Positions 18,541 to 27,483 of a stretch of 64,000 nucleotides of DNA are shown piece after piece. The notes beneath the pieces are model-generated. The model was not told the DNA's origin, did not search any database, and saw only the letters and a list, made by a program, of their open reading frames with translations. The DNA is from G965218495 sp965262785. Lineage in GTDB: Bacteria; Bacteroidota; Rhodothermia; Rhodothermales; Bin80. The translations under genes and the position numbers were made by a program. The first letter of the stretch is position 1, and every line of letters starts with the position of its first letter. Location: positions 1,116,001 through 1,180,000 of the forward strand of contig OZ253559.1 in assembly GCA_965262785.1 (NCBI GenBank), written 5' to 3'.

Positions 18541-20061
18541 TTACTGTACTACTACGATTTGCCTTCCGCGTCGACGCCGCCAGCGGGCCAGCCCGAACAA
18601 CATGACGAGCAGGAGTGGGCCGGCCATGTTGGCGTACTTTACGAAGGTTTTAGTGCCGTCAGATGTTTCGCGCAGCGTGCGCGCCTGCAGGCTCTTGGAG
18701 CGGATAGTCAGCAGCGCATCATCCTGGATTAGCCAGTCCACCATGTTGAGCCCAAACGTAGCATGGGCGGCCGCACTACCCCCGAGGAGAGTCTGATTGA
18801 AGAGGTCCCCATCCCCAACAACCACCACGCGCGTGGCCAAGCTGGTGCGGCCCGGGCTAAAGGCGCTGGGGAAGGTGCCAGAATATGCCGCGCCCAGGAC
18901 GAACGGGCCGCCGGAAAGCGTAGCCGTGGTCTGCGTTGGCTGCAGCATAAAGAAGCCGCGCTGCTCGCCGCTCTGGTTTGAGGAGTAAATCAGCGGCTCG
19001 CGTGTCACCCCCGGCGGCAATACCAGTGACGTGTCTATCGAGCTGACAAAGTAGAACATGAGGTTCGGCAGGCGACTCACCATCATGTTGTTTTGGTTGA
19101 AGTTCGTTGCTACGGGAAAGAGCGGATACTGGATCTGCTGCGAAACCCTGAAGATGCCCTGCTGGCTCTGCACGTTGATCACGGAATTCACCTCATCCAT
19201 GATCAGGTTGGGCGTCAGGGCTGCCCCGTAAGGGCCCAGCAGCGTCTCCAGACCTATATTCAATTCCACAGCTTGCCCCATCTGCAAATTACCTGCCACG
19301 CGGTTGATCAGCAGCCCGAGGCGGCCTCCGTCCATCACATAGTTGTCTATCGCGGCCAGGTCTACCGGCGGGATTGTGTCGGTTGGTGCAATGACTAGCA
19401 GCACATCCGGCTTGTCTTCGCCTGCAAGGGCCGACGCCTCTACAGCACGGGCATCATAGTTTGCCCCGAGTCCTTCGTATAGCGCCGCCATATCCTGAGT
19501 GGGACTGAGCTCACCGTGGCCGGAGAGAAAGCCTACCACAGGTTTGCGCTCGCGTGTCATGCGCCGGATGGCGCTGGTCAGGTCATATTCCAGGCGCGAC
19601 AGATCCTGAATGACGGGGATGACCTCACGTTTGCTTTCGTACTGGATGGCGACGCCCATGTACGCGTTTCTGAGCTGCACGCTGTTCTCTTCAAAAACTT
19701 GGATCTGTACCGGTTGGATGTTATACCGCAGGGCTTCGGCCTGCAGCGATTCATCTTCGTTAGGGTCCACGAACCGGTACTGTACATTGGCGCCGCCGTA
19801 GGCGCGATAGTCATCCAGCTTGTCCTTCAGGAATCGCCGGTTGGCGGCGAATTGCGCTGGCAGGTCCGCCGTGAAGAACGCAGTGATGGTGACCGGGTCG
19901 TTAAGTCTCTGGACAAGCTCCTTGGAGGCGTCCGAGAGCGAATAAACTTTGTCGTCGGTAAAGTCTAGTCGCAGAAATATGCTCAGACCGATCAGGTTAA
20001 CCAGGACCAGGATCCCGCCTGCAAGCAGGATGCCGGTCTGCGATGTCCAATCTCTCTTCAT
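18541..20061 (-). CDS. gldG: GldG-like ABC transporter auxiliary component
   Basis: A 506-residue protein with an N-terminal membrane helix (GILLAGGILVLVNLIGLSIF), a large extracytoplasmic domain of the GldG/ABC-auxiliary type (RRMTRERKPVVGFLSGHGEL; DVLLVIAPTDTIPPVDLAAI), and a C-terminal membrane helix followed by a basic tail (RWRRRRGRQ). In Bacteroidota GldA, GldF and GldG form an ABC transporter needed for gliding in some species; in non-gliding relatives the role is open. Flanked by the GldF-like permease gene (27 bp) and the DUF4340 gene (20 bp). Confidence 0.85.
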   Translation of the reverse strand: MKRDWTSQTGILLAGGILVLVNLIGLSIFLRLDFTDDKVYSLSDASKELVQRLNDPVTITAFFTADLPAQFAANRRFLKDKLDDYRAYGGANVQYRFVDPNEDESLQAEALRYNIQPVQIQVFEENSVQLRNAYMGVAIQYESKREVIPVIQDLSRLEYDLTSAIRRMTRERKPVVGFLSGHGELSPTQDMAALYEGLGANYDARAVEASALAGEDKPDVLLVIAPTDTIPPVDLAAIDNYVMDGGRLGLLINRVAGNLQMGQAVELNIGLETLLGPYGAALTPNLIMDEVNSVINVQSQQGIFRVSQQIQYPLFPVATNFNQNNMMVSRLPNLMFYFVSSIDTSLVLPPGVTREPLIYSSNQSGEQRGFFMLQPTQTTATLSGGPFVLGAAYSGTFPSAFSPGRTSLATRVVVVGDGDLFNQTLLGGSAAAHATFGLNMVDWLIQDDALLTIRSKSLQARTLRETSDGTKTFVKYANMAGPLLLVMLFGLARWRRRRGRQIVVVQ

Positions 20062-20088
20062 TTCGTCTGCGTGATTAGGCGCAAGGCG

Positions 20089-20796
20089 CTATTCCGGGCG
20101 TTTGGCAAGGTTGTAGATCGTCACCAGAAACGCGAATGCCGACAGTGACAGGTAGAACAGGACGTCTCTGGAGTCGATGACGCCGCGCATCAGGTTTTGA
20201 AAATGGTAGTCCGTGCTGAGGTATTGCAGAATACTACCCAGCCAAGTGGGCACAAAGTCCACGACTTTGTCAAAAAGGAAGAAGGCGAAGATGGTTCCAA
20301 AGGCCAGAATGAATGCGACGATCTGGTTGCGCGTGAGGCTTGATGCACATATGCCGATGGCGCCGTAGGTGACGCCCAGCAGGAAAAGCCCCAGATAGCC
20401 ACCTACCGTGGCACCGAAGTCCAGGTCCCCCAAGAGCGACAGCGTCACTACGTACAAGAATGTCATGCTGATGGCGACCAATAGCAGCAGCGCTACCGAA
20501 AGCAACTTGCCCAGGACTACCTGCCAGTCCCGCACGGGGAAGGTCAAAAGGAGCTCCAGTGTGCCTGCCCGACGCTCTTCGGCAAAGGAGGACATAGTCA
20601 GAGCAGGTACAAAAAACAAGAACACGAAAGAAGCGATGCTGAACATCGAGCGAAGCGAGGCCTCGTTCTGCAGAAACAGCGGGTTGGCAAAGAACCAGCC
20701 CGTGATGGCCAGAAAAACGCTGAGCACGACGTAGGCTGCAGGGCCGTCAAAGTAGGCCTGCAATTCGCGCTTGGTTAGAGTCCAGGTCTGGTGCAT
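20089..20796 (-). CDS. gldF: GldF-like ABC transporter permease
   Basis: A 235-residue integral membrane protein with six predicted hydrophobic segments, starting WTLTKRELQAYFDGPAAYVV and carrying FAEERRAGTLELLLTFPVRD, the motif shared by ABC-2 type permeases such as GldF and NosY. It should be the membrane channel partner of the ATPase encoded 16 bp upstream. The GldG-like gene follows 27 bp downstream. Confidence 0.88.
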   Translation of the reverse strand: MHQTWTLTKRELQAYFDGPAAYVVLSVFLAITGWFFANPLFLQNEASLRSMFSIASFVFLFFVPALTMSSFAEERRAGTLELLLTFPVRDWQVVLGKLLSVALLLLVAISMTFLYVVTLSLLGDLDFGATVGGYLGLFLLGVTYGAIGICASSLTRNQIVAFILAFGTIFAFFLFDKVVDFVPTWLGSILQYLSTDYHFQNLMRGVIDSRDVLFYLSLSAFAFLVTIYNLAKRPE

Positions 20797-20812
20797 GATG
20801 CGGCTTGATGGT

Positions 20813-21781
20813 TCAGACTGATGTCAACTGCCGGAACACGTCTTCTAGGTTACCTTCTTCGCGATGCAGATCGGTGAGCGCCCAGTCTTGCTGTACCGCC
20901 AGCCGGAAGAGGTCATCGCGGATGTCTCGCTTTGCATTCAGCAAGAAGCGGGCTTCACCGTCTACGCTTCGCTGCTCTACGATCTTGATGTCGTTCTCGG
21001 CCAGCACCGCGCTCACGGCGTCGGCACTGCCTCTGACGCCATAGTGCACGCGGTGGCCGCCCACGAAGCTCTCCTGCAAGAGCTGCGGCGTACCGTCGGC
21101 CACGATCTTTCCTCTGTGGATGATCAGGACCCGGTCGCAAGATGCCTGCACCTCGGGGAGGATGTGGGTGGAGAGGACCACGGTCTTTTCGCGCCCGATC
21201 TTGCGAATCAACTCCCGGATTTCCACAATCTGATTAGGGTCCAGCCCGGAGGTGGGCTCGTCCAGGATCAGGATCGGTGGGTTGTGGATCATGGCCTGAG
21301 CCAGGCCGACACGCTGGCGGTAGCCATTTGAAAGTGCATCGATCTTTTTGCCGAGCACTTCATGCAGCCCGCACGCATTGGTCATTTCCTTGATGCGTGC
21401 GCCGCGCCGATCCTTGGGAATGCCGCGCATGGCTGCTACAAACTCCAGATAGTCGTAGGTCACCATTTCGCGATAAAGCGGGGTGCTTTCCGGCAGGTAG
21501 CCGATGCGGCGCCGGATGGAGAGGGTATCCTCACGCACGTCCAGGCCGTCAACCAGCACGGTGCCTTCGGTGGGGTTGAGGTACCCGGTGATCACCTTCA
21601 AGGTTGTGGTCTTGCCCGCCCCATTAGGCCCGAGAAAGCCTACGACCTCACCGGGCCGCACGTCAAATGTGATGGTGTCAACGGCCCGCTCCGGGCCATA
21701 GGTCTTGGTCAATCCCTGCACACTGATTGTGCCTTCAGGAGCGCCTATGCCGTTAGTGGTGCCAAGAAGTGTGTCTTTCAT
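20813..21781 (-). CDS. gldA: GldA-like ABC transporter ATPase
   Basis: A 322-residue ATPase with Walker A GFLGPNGAGKTTTLKVI, the ABC signature LSNGYRQRVGLAQAM, Walker B PPILILDEPTSGLD and the switch His in VVLSTHILPEV. The C-terminal extension (about residues 225-322) matches GldA/CcmA-type ATPases. First gene of a run of six minus-strand genes with gaps of 3-27 bp (ATPase, permease, GldG, DUF4340, HtpG, ROK kinase). The upstream region 21782-21988, divergent to the GH88 gene, should hold the promoter. Confidence 0.9.
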   Translation of the reverse strand: MKDTLLGTTNGIGAPEGTISVQGLTKTYGPERAVDTITFDVRPGEVVGFLGPNGAGKTTTLKVITGYLNPTEGTVLVDGLDVREDTLSIRRRIGYLPESTPLYREMVTYDYLEFVAAMRGIPKDRRGARIKEMTNACGLHEVLGKKIDALSNGYRQRVGLAQAMIHNPPILILDEPTSGLDPNQIVEIRELIRKIGREKTVVLSTHILPEVQASCDRVLIIHRGKIVADGTPQLLQESFVGGHRVHYGVRGSADAVSAVLAENDIKIVEQRSVDGEARFLLNAKRDIRDDLFRLAVQQDWALTDLHREEGNLEDVFRQLTSV

Positions 21782-21988
21782 ATATCAGAAATACACGTTA
21801 TATATCGGACGTGAAATACCGGAACCATAACGTTCATGCACTCCCTTTCGTATACAGCCTGAAAAGATACAGGGATTGCCTTGCGTGGTTCAAGAGGTGT
21901 TTATCGAAAATTTCTCTAAAACCGCCTGCGAAGCCTGTGCTGTATCTTGAACTCTATCGTCTACAGCTAGCCTTAGCGGTTTGCAGCG

Positions 21989-23359
21989 GTGATTGATGTC
22001 AACCAGCATCTTACGCCAGCCTCATTGGCTCCTGATCTGAGGCGGTTGTGGGCACTTTCCGGGGAGAAGGTTCGCGCGCTCGCATTGCGTCGTGACCCGC
22101 CGCCGGGCGCGCTGGTGCATACGGTACAGGGTCGCTATCAGCCACGCGGCTGGACGGAGTGGACGCTGGGATTCGAGGTGGGCTCGGCACTCCTGCAGTT
22201 CGATGCTACCGGCGACGAGGAATTTCTGTCGGTCGGTCGGCGACAGGTCCTGGAGAAGATGGAACCGTTCCTCACGCACTTTGGCGTTCATGACCACGGC
22301 TTCACCTGTATCAGCACCTTTGGCACGCTGCTCCGCCTGATGCATGAAGGGCGCATCCCCAGTGCGAAATGGGAGCAGGCCTACTATGCGCTTGCGCTTA
22401 AGGTGAGTGGGGCGGTCCAGGCGCGCCGCTGGACACAGCTCTCGGACAATGAGGGCTATATCTACTCTTTCAACGGCCCGCACTCCCTGTTTGCTGACAC
22501 CATTCGGTCTTTGCGTGCACTTGCGCTGGCCCATCGACTGGGCGCAGTTCTCGGCGGAGAGCAGGACCGCCAGGTATCCCTATTGGAGCGCCTGGTTCAG
22601 CATGCACGCGTGACAGCGAAGTACATAGTCTACTATGGCGCGGGTCGTGACGGGTTCGACGTCTCGGGCCGCGTAGCGCATGAAGCGCTCTTCAACACTA
22701 ATTCAGGGACGTTCCGATGCCCGAGTACGCAGCAGGGATACGCTCCGGTAACGACCTGGACTCGGGGACTTGCGTGGATCCTATGCGGCTACGCCGAACT
22801 CCTGGAATTTGCAGGCACACTGAGCGATCAGGATGCCGCGCTCTTTGGCGGACATGAGGCCTTGCGTGCCCTGTTCTACCGACCGCTGGCGGCGACGAGC
22901 GACTTCTACTTGCGTGAAATGCCGGCATGCGGCGTACCGTACTGGGACACGGGGGCGCCAGGATTAGCCAAGATTGCAGGCTATCATGAGCGCACAGCAG
23001 ACCCATTCAATGACTTCGAGCCGGTTGACAGCTCTGCGGCCGCTATTGCGGCCCAAGGACTCTTGCGCTTCGGGCATTTTCTGGGAAGGTATGGCGCCGG
23101 CGCACGCTACTGGCAGGCGGGACTAAAAGTCACGCAGACGCTCCTGTCGGATCTGTATCTGAGCCGTGCGCCGAGCCATCAGGGCTTGCTGCTGCACAGC
23201 GTATACCACTGGCCAAGGCGCTGGGACCACGTGCCCAAGGGACGAAAGGTTGCGTGCGGAGAGTCTGTGATGTGGGGGGACTACCACCTTCGGGAGCTCG
23301 CGCTGTACTTGCAGCGGGTGGAGCGCGGGCCCTATCTCTCCTTTTTCAATGTTAGCTAA
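21989..23359 (+). CDS. Glycoside hydrolase family 88-like (unsaturated glucuronyl hydrolase)
   Basis: A 456-residue (alpha/alpha)6-barrel type protein starting at GTG 21989, with no signal peptide. GH88 features are TTWTRGLAWILCGYAELLEF, YWDTGAPGL and the C-terminal FNDFEPVDSSAAAIAAQGLL, which closely match the conserved RGQAW / DSSAAAIAA segments of unsaturated glucuronyl hydrolases. Such enzymes release 4,5-unsaturated uronic acid from lyase-generated oligosaccharides; the product feeds the KDG/KDPG route encoded 8 kb upstream. It converges on a sulfatase gene (stop codons overlap by 4 bp), supporting a role in sulfated polysaccharide use (for example ulvan or glycosaminoglycan). Substrate is inference. 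Confidence 0.8.
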   Translation: MIDVNQHLTPASLAPDLRRLWALSGEKVRALALRRDPPPGALVHTVQGRYQPRGWTEWTLGFEVGSALLQFDATGDEEFLSVGRRQVLEKMEPFLTHFGVHDHGFTCISTFGTLLRLMHEGRIPSAKWEQAYYALALKVSGAVQARRWTQLSDNEGYIYSFNGPHSLFADTIRSLRALALAHRLGAVLGGEQDRQVSLLERLVQHARVTAKYIVYYGAGRDGFDVSGRVAHEALFNTNSGTFRCPSTQQGYAPVTTWTRGLAWILCGYAELLEFAGTLSDQDAALFGGHEALRALFYRPLAATSDFYLREMPACGVPYWDTGAPGLAKIAGYHERTADPFNDFEPVDSSAAAIAAQGLLRFGHFLGRYGAGARYWQAGLKVTQTLLSDLYLSRAPSHQGLLLHSVYHWPRRWDHVPKGRKVACGESVMWGDYHLRELALYLQRVERGPYLSFFNVS

Positions 23360-24729
23360 CGGCGTGGACCCAGCTCTACGCGCGCACTGTCGATCAAAGC
23401 AGAAAGGTGCTGCGCGACCTCCGGGTGATCTTGGATGACATTGTGGCGCTCTCCGACGTCGGTGGCAAGGTCAAATAGGGCAAGCTCCACGGAGTCCCGG
23501 ACGTACGACCCGGGGTGCTTGGCCGTAGAAAGGAAGGCGCCGTGGATGCTCCGGTACCGGTGCGGCACATGCAGCTTCCAGTGTCCAGCGCGGACTGCCT
23601 GGACTTGTCGTCCCTGGACAAAGAAAAATGCTTCGTAGGGAGTGGCAGCATTGGGCACACCTCGGAGAAGTGCCGAGATATCGTGGCCATCCCAGGGCAG
23701 TGTACCTGGACTGATGCCCGCAAGGGCACCGATGGTGGGCATAAGGTCCATAGCAGTAGCCATCTCCCGGTTCACCCTTCCCTCTGGGATGACGCCCGGC
23801 CAATATGCAAGAAGCGGAACGCGGTGGCCGCCTTCGAAAGTTGTGCCCTTGCCTTCTCTAAGTGGTAATGCTGCGCCGCTGCCAGCTCCCTTGACTAGCC
23901 ATGGCCCATTGTCTGAAGTGAAGATTACGAGCGTCGACCCATCGATTCCCTGGCGCGCAAGCGCGTCCAGGATCTGGCCCACGGACCAGTCGATTTCCAG
24001 GAGCACATCGCTGTAGAGCCCGCGCCCCGAGGCGCCTTCAAACGCCTCGGTAACGAACAGAGGCATGTGGGGCGCAGCATAGGGCACGAATAGGAAAAAG
24101 GGTCGGTTCGCGTTGCGCTCGATAAAGCTGACGGCCCGCTCCGTATAGCGCTGGGTTAGAAATCGCTGGTCGGGCTCCGTTTCTACCGTGGTCGCTCCGT
24201 CGACGAGCGGCAAGGGAGGGTGGCGCCGCGCGTAGGGATTGGGGTTCATTGTGGAATCCGGCGTCATGTCGTTGGAATACGGGATTCCGAAGTACTCATC
24301 AAAGCCGTGATGGTGTGGGAGGTTCGGCTCGAGGTGTCCAAGGTGCCATTTGCCGAAGCAGGCTGTGGCGTACCCCTCGTTGCGCAGCATCTCCGCGATT
24401 GTGACGGCCTCTGGCGGCAGCCCGTTTTGAGACTGGGGCATGAGGACGCCGGGGATGCCAACCCGCTGGGGGTACTTGCCCGTAAGCAGCGCCGCTCGCG
24501 ATGGAGAGCACGAGGCCGCGGCCATATAGAAGTCCGTGAACTGCATGCCGCCGCGAGCCATGCGTTCCAGGTTGGGCGTTGTCAAGCCCGTGTCTGCGTA
24601 GAGCGCAAGGTCGGAATAGCCAAGGTCATCCGCTAGCAGGATGACGATGTTGGGCTGTTTTGGAACAGTGGTGTGCGTGCAGCCCCAGGCCAAGGCTGTC
24701 AGGCTCAGCAGCAAAATCGATCGAAGCAT
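23356..24729 (-). CDS. Sulfatase (formylglycine-dependent), lipoprotein
   Basis: A 457-residue sulfatase with a lipoprotein signal (lipobox Cys17). Metal-binding NIVILLADDLGYSD comes first, then the activation motif C74-S-P-S-R78 in AASCSPSRAALLTGKYPQRV, the site of conversion to formylglycine, then GKWHLG and FTSDNGPW. It would remove sulfate esters from carbohydrate at the cell surface or periplasm. Convergent with the GH88 gene; together they suggest degradation of a sulfated uronate-containing polysaccharide. The activating enzyme is not in the window. Confidence 0.92.
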   Translation of the reverse strand: MLRSILLLSLTALAWGCTHTTVPKQPNIVILLADDLGYSDLALYADTGLTTPNLERMARGGMQFTDFYMAAASCSPSRAALLTGKYPQRVGIPGVLMPQSQNGLPPEAVTIAEMLRNEGYATACFGKWHLGHLEPNLPHHHGFDEYFGIPYSNDMTPDSTMNPNPYARRHPPLPLVDGATTVETEPDQRFLTQRYTERAVSFIERNANRPFFLFVPYAAPHMPLFVTEAFEGASGRGLYSDVLLEIDWSVGQILDALARQGIDGSTLVIFTSDNGPWLVKGAGSGAALPLREGKGTTFEGGHRVPLLAYWPGVIPEGRVNREMATAMDLMPTIGALAGISPGTLPWDGHDISALLRGVPNAATPYEAFFFVQGRQVQAVRAGHWKLHVPHRYRSIHGAFLSTAKHPGSYVRDSVELALFDLATDVGERHNVIQDHPEVAQHLSALIDSARVELGPRR

Positions 24730-24911
24730 AGGCTAAGGGTGGCTACGTTTGGAAAGGTACGCCTTCAGGGGTACCTGTATGGGCGAATCAGGCTAACACC
24801 AACTACATGTAACCGTGCAGGAGCGCCTTCGAGGCGAGTTGCCAGTAGCTGACGGACCAGTCACGTGCACGGCAACGCTAGGTGGAGATGCGAAATATGG
24901 CGCAAGCTTAG
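24730..24911 (+). other. Intergenic region left of an IS insertion, hairpin-rich
   Basis: No gene seen. Short inverted repeats occur near 24758-24779 (AGGTAC / GTACCT) and around 24823-24837 (CGCCT-TCG-AGGCG). This stretch would be contiguous with 27071-27483 if the IS were removed. See the finding on a possible structured RNA. Confidence 0.25.
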
Positions 24912-27066
24912 ACTGAACTTCATAGTAGTCGGGCGCAGCCTCACCCTCGCGGCGCAGTCAGAAGACCCATTTTGGCACCTTTTTGAGTCGTTTTCGGCCC
25001 GATTTGGGCGCAAATGGCTCTGAAAGTGGGGTTATCGCCGTGATTTGAGGTAATTGTTTACTGGGTTGATTGATTTTATGACTGCCCATGTTTCATTAGG
25101 TAACCTTGAGCCACGAACTGACACGTTTTGCGGGATTAATGCAACTATTTTCACCTTTACTTGCATATATCGCTCTCATTGCGTACCTTATGGGCATGCC
25201 AAATCCTTCAATATCTGTCCATGTATATAGAGCGTATTCCGAACCGGGACTCGAACTCCACCTGGCTGCTGCGACAGTCCACCTGGAAGAACGGCAAGAG
25301 CGTGAAAACCACCCTCAGCAACCTGACCCAGGTGCCGCACGAGCTGCGTATGCAGTTCCGGGAGGTCTGCAGGGGTGGCATAGTCGTGCGCGACGTGCTG
25401 GGGTTTTTCAAGGAGGTGTACCAGAGTGCGCAAAGCGCGCCGCACGGACATGTGGCCGCTACGCTGGGGACCCTGCGCAAGCTGAAGCTCGATCAGCTCA
25501 TCAGCTCGCGCACCACGCGGGTGCGTAACATCGTGCTGGCCCTCATTGTCAGCCGCATTCTCAACCCCGGCAGCAAGTATGCCAGCGCCAGCGCGCTTCG
25601 GGAGGAAGACCAGACCAGCAGCCTGGGAGGGGAGCTCGCACTGGAGAACGTGCACGAGAACGAGATCTACCAGGCCATGGATTGGCTCTACAAGCGCAAG
25701 GACGCCATTGAGCAGGAGCTCGCGGCCCGTCATCTGGAGGAGGGATCAGTGGTGCTTTGTGACGTCACATCCACGTACGTAGTAGGCCACGGCGCCGATC
25801 TGGCTGAATTCGGCTACTCCAGAGACAAGAAGAAGGGCACCAAGCAGATCAACTTCGGTCTGCTCTGCGATAAGGAGGGCCGGCCGGTGGGGGTGGAGGT
25901 GTTTTCGGGCAATACGGCCGATCCTGCTACGCTTACTGCGCAGCTGCAGAAGCTCAAGGAGCGTTTTGGCCTGAACCGCGTCATGATTGTAGGAGACCGC
26001 GGACTGCTGACGCACGCGCGGCTCACCGAAGAAGTGCAGCCTGCGGGCTATGACTGGATCACCGGCCTGCGCAAGGGAGCCATCCGTCGCCTGGTGCAAA
26101 AAGAGGACCTGCAGCTGACGCTGTTTGACGAGATGGATCTCGCGGAGATCACCAGCGACGACTATCCCGGCGAACGGCTCATCGTGCGCCGCAACCCGCT
26201 GATGGCCGAGCGTGCAAAGGATAAACGCGAGGCATTGCTCCAGGCTACTGAAAAGAAGCTGGACGCACTGGTGGCGGCCACCGTGCGCAAGCGGAGGCCG
26301 CCACGGGGCACTGACAAGATTGCCCTGCGCGCAGGCGCCATCCTGGGCCGTTACAAAATGCAGAAGCACATCACGGTTGTCATCGCCGACGATGCCTTCA
26401 GCTACAAGCGCGACGAAGCGTCCATAGCGCAGGAAGCCAGTCTGGACGGCATGTACGCGATTCGCACCAATGTGAAGAAGGACGCGCTCGCATCCGAAGA
26501 GGCCGTCGCTTCCTACAAGCAGCTGGCGGTAGTGGAGAAGGCCTTCCGAAGCTTCAAGACTGTCGATCTGAAGGTGCGGCCCATCTACCACTATCGGGCC
26601 CGCCGCATCAAGAGTCACATCTTCCTGTGTATGCTGGCCTACTACGTACAGTGGCACATGAAGGAGAAGCTGGCCCCCATGCTGTTCGCGGAGGAGGACC
26701 CGGCGGCGGCCAAGGCGGCCCGCGCCAGCGTGGTGGCGCCGGCGGAACCCTCCCCTGAAGCACAAAGCAAGGCACGTACCAAAAAGACCAGCGACGGCGC
26801 TCGCGCTACCAGCTTCCAGTCGCTGATGAGCCACCTGGCTCAGCTGGGCAAGTTCAAGCTGGTAGAGAAAAACAAGCCCGAGAAGACGACCAGGCTGGTG
26901 CTGCAGACGCTTAGCCCCAAGCAGAAGAAGGCCTTCAGGCTGCTCGGCGTAAGCCACCACTAGGCTGGCTGACAGCGCAGCCAGCCACCTGCACTAGTCG
27001 CAAATTCCACAAAAAACCAAGCGCCTTCTCGGCCCCCTTGCCAGCTAAACTACTATGAAGTTCAGT
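24912..27066 (+). mobile_element. IS1634-like insertion sequence (copy 2), complete
   Basis: The element is 2155 bp. The terminal inverted repeats share ACTGAACTTCATAGTAGT exactly (24912-24929, and on the minus strand from 27066). It is flanked by the 4-bp direct repeat TTAG at 24908-24911 and 27067-27070. It carries one transposase gene and differs clearly from the copy at 7218-9304. Confidence 0.85.
25221..26963 (+). CDS. IS1634-like DDE transposase
   Basis: An upstream in-frame extension exists, but ATG 25221 gives the conserved start MYIERIPNRDSNSTWLLRQS (580 residues). Catalytic residues: Asp in VVLCDVTSTYVVG, Asp in RVMIVGDRGLL, and Glu in YKQLAVVEKAFRSFK (Y, E and K spaced as in the IS4-group YREK motif). 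A low-complexity Ala/Pro/Lys linker (APAEPSPEAQSKARTKKT) sits near residue 525. Intact, so the element may be mobile. Confidence 0.88.
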   Translation: MYIERIPNRDSNSTWLLRQSTWKNGKSVKTTLSNLTQVPHELRMQFREVCRGGIVVRDVLGFFKEVYQSAQSAPHGHVAATLGTLRKLKLDQLISSRTTRVRNIVLALIVSRILNPGSKYASASALREEDQTSSLGGELALENVHENEIYQAMDWLYKRKDAIEQELAARHLEEGSVVLCDVTSTYVVGHGADLAEFGYSRDKKKGTKQINFGLLCDKEGRPVGVEVFSGNTADPATLTAQLQKLKERFGLNRVMIVGDRGLLTHARLTEEVQPAGYDWITGLRKGAIRRLVQKEDLQLTLFDEMDLAEITSDDYPGERLIVRRNPLMAERAKDKREALLQATEKKLDALVAATVRKRRPPRGTDKIALRAGAILGRYKMQKHITVVIADDAFSYKRDEASIAQEASLDGMYAIRTNVKKDALASEEAVASYKQLAVVEKAFRSFKTVDLKVRPIYHYRARRIKSHIFLCMLAYYVQWHMKEKLAPMLFAEEDPAAAKAARASVVAPAEPSPEAQSKARTKKTSDGARATSFQSLMSHLAQLGKFKLVEKNKPEKTTRLVLQTLSPKQKKAFRLLGVSHH

Positions 27067-27070
27067 TTAG

Positions 27071-27483
27071 GTGCGGTCTGGGGCGATTTCGGGGACCTTG
27101 CCCAGATTACCTTGTGGGGGAACAGAAGCCGTAGGAGCGGACTCTAGAACCCGTGGGCCGCATTTTCACGGGTTCAGGCGCACAATTGGACTAAACGCAC
27201 GTAACCACGATGAAGGTAATGACCCGAACGCCCGTGCTGCTTGTACCGGGCGCCTTGCCCGTCTGAAACCAGTAAGACCGCAAGCGACTGGTTAAGAACA
27301 TTCCCAGTACGCGTAGAAGAGGGTGCCAAGAGCATCGAAGTCCTGCTTATCCAGCAGGACGATCATTACCGAAGCAAATTACCGTGCATCCCGTGTACAG
27401 GCAGGCACATTAGAAAGACTCGACGGCTCTATGGGCGACCCGGAGAGACAAGGCTCAGCAACCGTAGCGCCTGGGGCCGGCCG
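27071..27483 (+). other. Non-coding region with several perfect hairpins
   Basis: Some 410 bp between the IS and the propeller gene with no convincing protein. It holds several perfect stems: AACCCGTG/CACGGGTT (27148-27155, 27167-27174), AACCAGT/ACTGGTT (27267-27273, 27287-27293) and GTCCTGCT/AGCAGGAC (about 27341-27361). The stems are not followed by T-runs. The region could be a structured RNA or debris; I could not match it to tmRNA, RNase P or SRP RNA. Confidence 0.3.

Noticed and set aside
25188..26960. Long minus-strand frames opposite the IS1634-like transposase
   Set aside because: These are antisense shadows with His/Leu/Arg-rich composition; the plus strand carries all catalytic motifs.
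27067..27483. Possible group II intron or tmRNA
   Set aside because: A GTGCG string follows the IS, but there is no domain V-like hairpin, no intron ORF, and no tRNA-like end or tag-peptide frame.
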